From an uncultured Succinatimonas sp. (GTDB lineage Bacteria > Pseudomonadota > Gammaproteobacteria > Enterobacterales > Succinivibrionaceae): a stretch of 10,634 bases of DNA. This document shows positions 6,465 to 10,634 of the stretch, in pieces. The stretch covers positions 1-10,634 of the forward strand of contig URKL01000039.1 in NCBI GenBank assembly GCA_900548485.1, given 5' to 3'. Position 1 is the stretch's first letter. Each line of letters starts with the position of its first letter. The notes beneath the pieces were generated by a model. That model searched no databases, was not told the origin of the DNA, and saw only the letters and a list, made by a program, of their open reading frames with translations. A program made the translations under genes and the position numbers.

Positions 6465-6913
6465 CTATCTCTCTTCAGTGCTTTTGCAGTACTGACTCTT
6501 TTGAAAGTTCACTTCCTGCGCTAGCCGGACAAGCCCTGCCATAAGGATATTTCCCGCTTGGTTTTCTTCTACATTGGCTGTATATCCACAGTTTATACAA
6601 AAAAAGACAGCACAGGGAAAATCTGTTATCTTTTATGTCCGCATTTTGGACACTTTCAGCTCTTATTCTTGGGATTTATCTTAAAAAAAATTGGTCCTCT
6701 TATCTTTTGCTTGTATTTAAGTTATTTAAAGAATATTCCAAAGCCATAAGTCAATATAGAACGAGTTAATCCTGATTTTACTTTTACATTGCTTACAGGA
6801 TTTAATACTGTACCTTTAACACTTTTCGTCATGTTCTCTATCTTTAAGTCTTCAAACACAAACCGCTTTGGTCTCCATCTTATTTTGCTAGCTGTTGTGG
6901 AGGTTAACCTATT
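6465..6913 (-). pseudogene. tnpB: tnpB pseudogene (C-terminal RuvC and zinc-ribbon part)
   Basis: The minus strand reads FVFEDLKIENMTKSVKGT, then NVKVKSGLTRSIL, which is the TnpB region around the second RuvC acidic residue (ED at 6848-6853). It continues to KCPKCGH, DNRFSLCC and CINCGYTANVEENQAGNILM, the CxxC...CxxC zinc ribbon and third RuvC block, and ends in STEER with a TAG at 6465-6467. It is dead. There is an in-frame TAA after GIFFK and a TGA before KCPKC, a frameshift after CGHK, and another in a run of seven T's before CINC. Upstream of about 6870 homology fades and a stop closes the frame at 6914-6916. Intact TnpB proteins are RNA-guided nucleases of roughly 370-400 residues, so less than half remains. 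Confidence 0.88.
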
Positions 6914-6960
6914 TCAATTATTAGGCAATATATAGAACAGTAGCGCACAAGAGATTAGAA

Positions 6961-6987
6961 AAATTAAACCGGGGATACTCCCCGGTT
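6961..6987 (-). terminator. Intrinsic terminator of the small lipoprotein gene
   Basis: A perfect 9-bp GC-rich stem (6967-6975 with 6979-6987) with a 3-base loop is followed on the minus strand by TTTAATTTTT. It starts 6 bases after the stop codon of the gene at 6993-7499. It should separate that gene from the operon starting at 6397. Confidence 0.85.
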
Positions 6988-6992
6988 ATTAT

Positions 6993-7499
6993 TTAGAATT
7001 GACGCTTATCTTTATCTTGTTCTTTAAAGAGTTCGTCACTTGAATAATTTGATGAGGGTAAATCATCAGAGGCACTCTTACGCTTTGCCGCTAAAGCTCC
7101 CACAATCATAGGAATGAGCAACATTGCTAAAAGATAGATTAAAAAGCCACCGCCTAAAAGACCTGCACCTAACAATAACCAAGAGAACATACCTAGTCCA
7201 CCTAAGAAACCTAAGAGACCTGGTCTTCTATTCTGAGTGGCATTAGTGTTTTTCTGGGCAGGGTTCTTATTTGCAGTTGCAGTATTGCTCTTACCATTAC
7301 CGCCAAAATTCATACCAAAGCTACGTCTACCAAAACCACGCACTTGTTCATCTAAATGCTGGGCGCCGTCAACAATAACCTCAATAAGATCGGTACCTAC
7401 AAAATTCTTTCCTGATAATGATGAAGCACTGCAAGAAAACATCAGTGTCATCAAAACCGAAGCAAGCATCACTTTAAAGATACGGATAAACTTACGCAT
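6993..7499 (-). CDS. Small putative lipoprotein/membrane protein with a Gly-rich hydrophobic segment
   Basis: This 168-residue protein starts with a basic N-terminus and hydrophobic core (residues 1-22) leading to MFSC at 20-23, a weak lipobox, so export and lipidation at C23 are plausible. A basic Gly/Arg patch (RGFGRRSFGMNFGG, 54-67) and an Asn/Thr/Ala-rich linker follow. Residues 94-137 are very hydrophobic and glycine-rich (GLLGFLGGLG...LLLGAGLLGGGFLIYLL) with one or two membrane helices, ending in a KRK stop and an acidic/basic tail. The arrangement recalls the N-terminal half of bacterial Tim44-like membrane proteins, but the Tim44 domain itself is absent, so I do not name it so. GAGGA lies 7 bases before the ATG. 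It appears to be a single gene with its own promoter candidate and terminator. Function unknown. Confidence 0.75.
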   Translation of the reverse strand: MRKFIRIFKVMLASVLMTLMFSCSASSLSGKNFVGTDLIEVIVDGAQHLDEQVRGFGRRSFGMNFGGNGKSNTATANKNPAQKNTNATQNRRPGLLGFLGGLGMFSWLLLGAGLLGGGFLIYLLAMLLIPMIVGALAAKRKSASDDLPSSNYSSDELFKEQDKDKRQF

Positions 7500-7530
7500 T
7501 AAATAATCCTCAAAAAGCTAAAACTTCCAA

Positions 7531-7560
7531 ATCATAGCCTATAAAAAGTTCAATTAGCAA
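7531..7560 (-). promoter_or_regulatory. Promoter candidate for the small lipoprotein gene
   Basis: On the minus strand TTGCTA (7555-7560) and TATGAT (7531-7536) are separated by 18 bases, placing a start site about 25 bases before the ATG at 7499. It lies in the 67-bp gap after bioA, where I see no strong terminator, so read-through from bioA is also possible. Confidence 0.4.
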
Positions 7561-7566
7561 TGAATC

Positions 7567-8940
7567 TTATAATTTATCTAAGATATTTTTTATCGCCTTG
7601 TGAGCTATCTTCAATCCTATATCTAAATCAGATTTTTCAATATTTAAAGGAGGATTGAAATATAAAACATTACCAATTGGTCTTAAGAGTAAGCCCTCTT
7701 TTAGAGCTTCACGATAAATTTGATATCCCAAACGCATTTTGCTTGGATAAGGCTCTTTACTTTCTTTATCCTTAACAAGCTCAATTGCATGGATTAAACC
7801 TATATATCTAATTTCACCAACGTTTTTCATATCAGAAAAAATTTCTTCAAAACGAGAAGTCAAATATTGAGCTTGTTTTTGAGCCTTTTCAATAATATTG
7901 TCACGTTTTAAAATTTTTAAAACAGTTAAAGCACAAGCACAGGCTAAAGGGTTTCCTGCATAAGTATGCGAATGCATGAAAGCTTTACCACTTTCATAAG
8001 AACCTAAAAAGGCATCATAAATGTCTTTAGTGGTACAAACTAAAGACATAGGCATATAGCCACCTGTAATGGCTTTAGATAAGGTCATAATATCAGGTGT
8101 AACCTTAGCTTTAGTGCAAGCAAACATTTCTCCTGTACGGCCAAATCCGGTGGCAATTTCATCGGCTATCAATAAAACCCCATATTCTTTACACAGCTTT
8201 GATAAACCTTGTAAATAAGCCTCAGGATAAATGCGCATACCTGCTGCACCTTGCAATAAAGGCTCAACAATTAAAGCAGCTAAATTTTTACCCTCGCGCT
8301 CAAAGATTTCACGTGCTTTATTTAAACATTGAACTTGGCACTGTCCACGCTTACAACCATAAGGGCAACGAAAACAATCCGGTGCTTCAATATGGATATT
8401 TTGCATAAGCATAGGTTTATAGATCTGGCTATAAAGATCCATACTACCAACAGATAGAGCTCCAATAGTTTCACCGTGATAGCCCTCAGTTAAGCAAGCA
8501 AATTTTATTCTTTGGCTTTGACCTATTTGCATCTGATACTGAAAAGCAATTTTTAAAGCCATCTCTACAGCTGAAGAACCATTATCAGCAAAATTAAAAC
8601 GGCATAAACCTTCAGGAAGTATATCTAAAAGTTTTTTGATAAGCTTTACAGCATAAGGATGAGTCAAATCTGCAAAAATTACATGCTCTAAAGTCTTAGC
8701 TTGTTTTGCTAAAGCATCAGAAATCTCTTCATTACAGTGACCTAAAAGATTACACCACCAGGAGCTGATGATATCTAAAATCTTGTGTCCATCAGCTGTG
8801 TATAAATAAGCTCCCTTGCCTTTAACAATTGGTAAAGCTGGATAAGCCTCATAATCAGACATCTGTGAGGCCGGATGCCAAATATATTCGCTATCTAAAG
8901 CAACAATTTTTTTAGCACTCTTCAAAATAGTTCTCCACAT
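7567..8940 (-). CDS. bioA: 7,8-diaminononanoate synthase BioA (Bacillus-like, possibly lysine-using)
   Basis: BioA is a PLP class III aminotransferase that turns 8-amino-7-oxononanoate into 7,8-diaminononanoate in biotin synthesis. PLP site residues are visible: G121-S123, Y154-H155-G156, D260 in IADEIATGFGRTG, and the Schiff-base lysine K289 in LSKAITGG. The C-terminal part (EIRYIGLIHAIELVK, KEPYPSKMRLGY, LLRPIGNVLYFNPPL) follows the B. subtilis enzyme, which uses lysine as amino donor, rather than E. coli BioA, which uses SAM. The E. coli Tyr17 position is alanine (WHPA). Residues 189-205 hold five cysteines (C189, C192, C196, C201, C205), a possible metal site. The ATG at 8940 overlaps bioD by 29 bases and has AGGA only two bases ahead. 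A TTG at 8925 with GGAG seven bases ahead gives a better ribosome site and an N-terminus nearer the family length. Donor choice is inference. Confidence 0.92.
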   Translation of the reverse strand: MWRTILKSAKKIVALDSEYIWHPASQMSDYEAYPALPIVKGKGAYLYTADGHKILDIISSWWCNLLGHCNEEISDALAKQAKTLEHVIFADLTHPYAVKLIKKLLDILPEGLCRFNFADNGSSAVEMALKIAFQYQMQIGQSQRIKFACLTEGYHGETIGALSVGSMDLYSQIYKPMLMQNIHIEAPDCFRCPYGCKRGQCQVQCLNKAREIFEREGKNLAALIVEPLLQGAAGMRIYPEAYLQGLSKLCKEYGVLLIADEIATGFGRTGEMFACTKAKVTPDIMTLSKAITGGYMPMSLVCTTKDIYDAFLGSYESGKAFMHSHTYAGNPLACACALTVLKILKRDNIIEKAQKQAQYLTSRFEEIFSDMKNVGEIRYIGLIHAIELVKDKESKEPYPSKMRLGYQIYREALKEGLLLRPIGNVLYFNPPLNIEKSDLDIGLKIAHKAIKNILDKL

Positions 8941-9583
8941 TATCCTGCATGAATTTTAAATCTTGCCCCTTATTTGCTAAAACAGCCACTACCTTAATAT
9001 TAGATAATTGCTCTATCATGTAAAGATTATCCTTATGCATAAGACTGTTTTCATCATAACGATTCAAAATTACACCTTGAATCTTAATCCCTAAAGATTT
9101 TAAATAATTTAAAGTTAATACAGTGTGATTGATAGTTCCAAGTCCGGCATCAGCAACTACCATTACACTTAGATTTAAAGCTTTAATGATATCTGTGTAC
9201 ATAAGTTTTAAGTTTTCTTCCCAAACTACCGGACAGATAATTCCCCCAGCGCCTTCAACTAATACATAATCATAATCAGCTAAATTTTTAAAATCCTCTT
9301 TAATTTTGTCTAAAGATGCAAAACGATTTTCACCTCTCGCGGCTAAATGAGGAGACAAAGGTTTTTTATATAGATAGCTTAATAATGACGAGGTTTCTTG
9401 TTTAAGCTGTGCCTGCATACTCACATAACCAGCATCAGAACTCTCTATGCTCTCAGCACCACTTACAGCAGCTTTATAATAAGCAAGTTTTAAATTTTTT
9501 TTAGTCATAGCGCGAGCTAAAGCCGCACTGACATAAGTTTTACCAATATCAGTACCAGTACCGGTTACAAATAATGCTTTCAT
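8912..9583 (-). CDS. bioD: Dethiobiotin synthetase BioD
   Basis: BioD is a cytosolic ATP-dependent enzyme that closes the ureido ring of dethiobiotin from 7,8-diaminononanoate and CO2, the step after BioA. The protein has 223 residues, normal for the family. It shows the P-loop GTGTDIGKT at 8-16 with K15, YKAAVSG at 36-42 with K37 and S41, D50, SPHLAA at 77-82, VEGAGG at 109-114 with E110, and the nucleotide-base NR at 174-175. AGGA six bases before the ATG at 9583 fixes the start. Its 3' end overlaps bioA, so the two are co-transcribed and probably coupled. The bamC terminator lies only 15 bases before the ATG, so transcription must either read through it or begin from a promoter inside the end of bamC. 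I found no convincing promoter or BirA-like operator there. Confidence 0.96.
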   Translation of the reverse strand: MKALFVTGTGTDIGKTYVSAALARAMTKKNLKLAYYKAAVSGAESIESSDAGYVSMQAQLKQETSSLLSYLYKKPLSPHLAARGENRFASLDKIKEDFKNLADYDYVLVEGAGGIICPVVWEENLKLMYTDIIKALNLSVMVVADAGLGTINHTVLTLNYLKSLGIKIQGVILNRYDENSLMHKDNLYMIEQLSNIKVVAVLANKGQDLKFMQDNVENYFEEC

Positions 9584-9598
9584 TTTTTTCCTAAGATC

Positions 9599-9624
9599 AA
9601 AAAGGGCGGTACCCCGCCCTTTTT
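9599..9624 (-). terminator. Strong symmetric terminator between bamC and bioD
   Basis: A perfect 11-bp stem (9599-9609 with 9614-9624) has five A's at one foot and five T's at the other, with a 4-base loop. It would work in either direction. It begins 1 base after the bamC stop codon and ends 15 bases before the bioD start. Confidence 0.9.
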
Positions 9625-9625
9625 G

Positions 9626-10634
9626 TTAATTAGTAACGCTGACTACGTTTACTGTAGTGTAATTTTGAAACTCTTTTATTAGAGCTTGCGAGAAACCGCT
9701 ATAAATTCGACTCAAGGTTGCTTGTGGAAGCGGCATATCGTCGTCATCATAGAAGGTAATAATACTCTTATCTCCATCTACACCAACACGAACATAATAC
9801 TCACCATCCTCCAAAGCAAAGGAGTCTACACCACGCTCATGATAAAAATCGGCATCCTCTTCCTCAGTTTCAAGTTTTAGATAAGCCTTATTAACAGAGT
9901 CTTCTAAGATTACCCACTCATAACGCGGGAATAAGTCACGCAACATATTCATAGTCAACTCATAGGAGCTATCAACAACGAAACATGCATGACCATTCTT
10001 ATCGGTATCTAAAATAACACTAAGCTCTTGAGGTCCTTGAGTCTGTACCCGATTTTGATCGTCAATCACATGAATAATATGATTTGAAAAGCCCATAGCA
10101 AAACGCTGTAGCTCAATAGGATCTAGTAAATCAGACATCAGGTAACCGCTTGAAAGCATGGTCATAGAACCAATCATCTGCGTAGCAATACCTAAAGAGT
10201 CATCATAATTACGACCAATACGTAATCTATAGATTTGTCGATAACGAGGAGCTCCTGAGGCCAAGTCTGCCGGGCTATATGGCTGACCAAACTCATTGAA
10301 ATCACGAGCTACGGTAGTGAGTTCGTAATTATCAGCACTCTCCTCACCTACCTTAATATCTAAGCTTTTTAAAACTTTGCCTAAAAGTAGCCAAGCATCC
10401 TGCTCAGAATGAATTCCATGAGAACCATTTTTTTCAAACCACAAAATAGCTTCACCTGAAGACCATTGGGTATGCAAACCACTTTCCGTACGATAAGGAG
10501 CACGTGGAGCTCGAATATCCATCTGTTCACCAACAGGACCATTAACTGCATTTGCAGGCATTGCTGGTATGACCAGATCCTCATTTATAGTGTCCTGACA
10601 TCCACCCTTCCCGTCGTGCAAAGAAAATCCTTCC
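9626..10634 (-). CDS. bamC: Outer-membrane assembly lipoprotein BamC (N-terminus outside window)
   Basis: BamC is a periplasm-facing lipoprotein of the BAM complex that inserts beta-barrel proteins into the outer membrane. The frame is open to the window edge, so the signal peptide and lipidated cysteine lie outside; the TTG at 10621 is not the true start. The visible part begins with the flexible BamC lead, LVIPAMPANAVNGPVGEQMD then IRAPRAP, equivalent to the E. coli stretch around ILPVTNGSGAVGKALDIRPP. Two helix-grip domains follow: the first with RYRQIYRLRIGRN, the second ending EDGEYYVRVGVDGDKSIITF then LSRIYSGFSQAL, matching E. coli GDYKLQVGDLDNRSSLQF and its final helix. Overall similarity is weak but the order of motifs is right. 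In E. coli bamC follows dapA, so dapA may lie just beyond the edge. A strong terminator follows the stop codon. Confidence 0.82.
   Translation of the reverse strand, partial: EGFSLHDGKGGCQDTINEDLVIPAMPANAVNGPVGEQMDIRAPRAPYRTESGLHTQWSSGEAILWFEKNGSHGIHSEQDAWLLLGKVLKSLDIKVGEESADNYELTTVARDFNEFGQPYSPADLASGAPRYRQIYRLRIGRNYDDSLGIATQMIGSMTMLSSGYLMSDLLDPIELQRFAMGFSNHIIHVIDDQNRVQTQGPQELSVILDTDKNGHACFVVDSSYELTMNMLRDLFPRYEWVILEDSVNKAYLKLETEEEDADFYHERGVDSFALEDGEYYVRVGVDGDKSIITFYDDDDMPLPQATLSRIYSGFSQALIKEFQNYTTVNVVSVTN

Larger units (their letters stand above)
6416..6913 (-). mobile_element. Remnant of an IS200/IS605-type tnpB element
   Basis: This stretch fills the 595-bp gap between two genes. It holds the decayed 3' part of tnpB and, 20 bases past its stop codon, a hairpin and AGGAAGTCAA end typical of the right end of such elements. 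The left end and the N-terminal half of tnpB are gone, and I see no tnpA. The right boundary at GTCAA (6416-6420) is inferred from related elements; the left limit is simply where readable tnpB homology stops. Confidence 0.75.

Noticed and set aside
6558..6749. Plus-strand 63-codon open frame in the gap before the 858-residue gene
   Set aside because: It is antisense to the tnpB remnant, lacks a ribosome site, and its open frame is explained by the zinc-ribbon codons on the other strand.
6901..6910. Perfect 10-bp palindrome AGGTTAACCT
   Set aside because: Short, inside the degenerate part of the tnpB remnant, and expected by chance in a window this size.
6961..6987. GC-rich hairpin as the left end of the tnpB element
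   Set aside because: It sits right after a stop codon and is followed by a U-tract on the minus strand, so it is better explained as the terminator of the lipoprotein gene.
10381..10584. Second minus-strand open frame inside bamC
   Set aside because: It is an out-of-frame shadow of bamC with no ribosome site and no recognisable product.

Overview
The window looks like a piece of chromosome from an AT-rich gammaproteobacterium. The evidence is a BamC-type Bam-complex lipoprotein, an E. coli-like NadA with matching cluster cysteines, and a proteobacterial gene set. The carbon-starvation transporter is the short form, BioA is of the Bacillus-like subgroup, and the end of a small transaldolase/fructose-6-phosphate aldolase is present. 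This mix would fit a gut anaerobe such as a member of the Succinivibrionaceae. The lineage is an inference from gene content, not a measured placement.

Layout. Only the tail of the transaldolase-like gene (1-95) is on the plus strand; every other gene is on the minus strand. Reading in the minus direction from the right edge: bamC (5' end outside the window), a strong symmetric terminator (9599-9624), overlapping bioD and bioA, a small putative lipoprotein (6993-7499) with its own promoter candidate and terminator, and the decayed 3' end of an IS200/IS605-type tnpB element (about 6416-6913). Next comes a tight three-gene run: an 858-residue helical-repeat protein, a pRiA4b ORF-3-like protein, and nadA. 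A 285-bp regulatory gap (1912-2196) follows, then cstA, and finally a terminator hairpin (127-157) that separates cstA from the convergent transaldolase-like gene.

Function. bioD and bioA encode two consecutive steps of biotin synthesis; the other bio genes are not here. NadA makes quinolinate for NAD, and its two operon partners have no known link to NAD. CstA-family proteins import pyruvate or peptides. BamC belongs to the outer-membrane beta-barrel assembly machine.

The least explained parts are the cstA upstream gap and the nadA operon. The gap carries six inverted repeats in 182 bp. One is a perfect 21-bp palindrome over a promoter candidate, and two look like plus-strand terminators with no plus-strand gene in front of them, which suggests an undescribed small RNA or a structured leader. 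The nadA operon begins about 20 bp beyond the preserved right end of the dead tnpB element, whose omega-RNA-like end hairpin is still intact. I see no defence system, CRISPR array, tRNA or rRNA.
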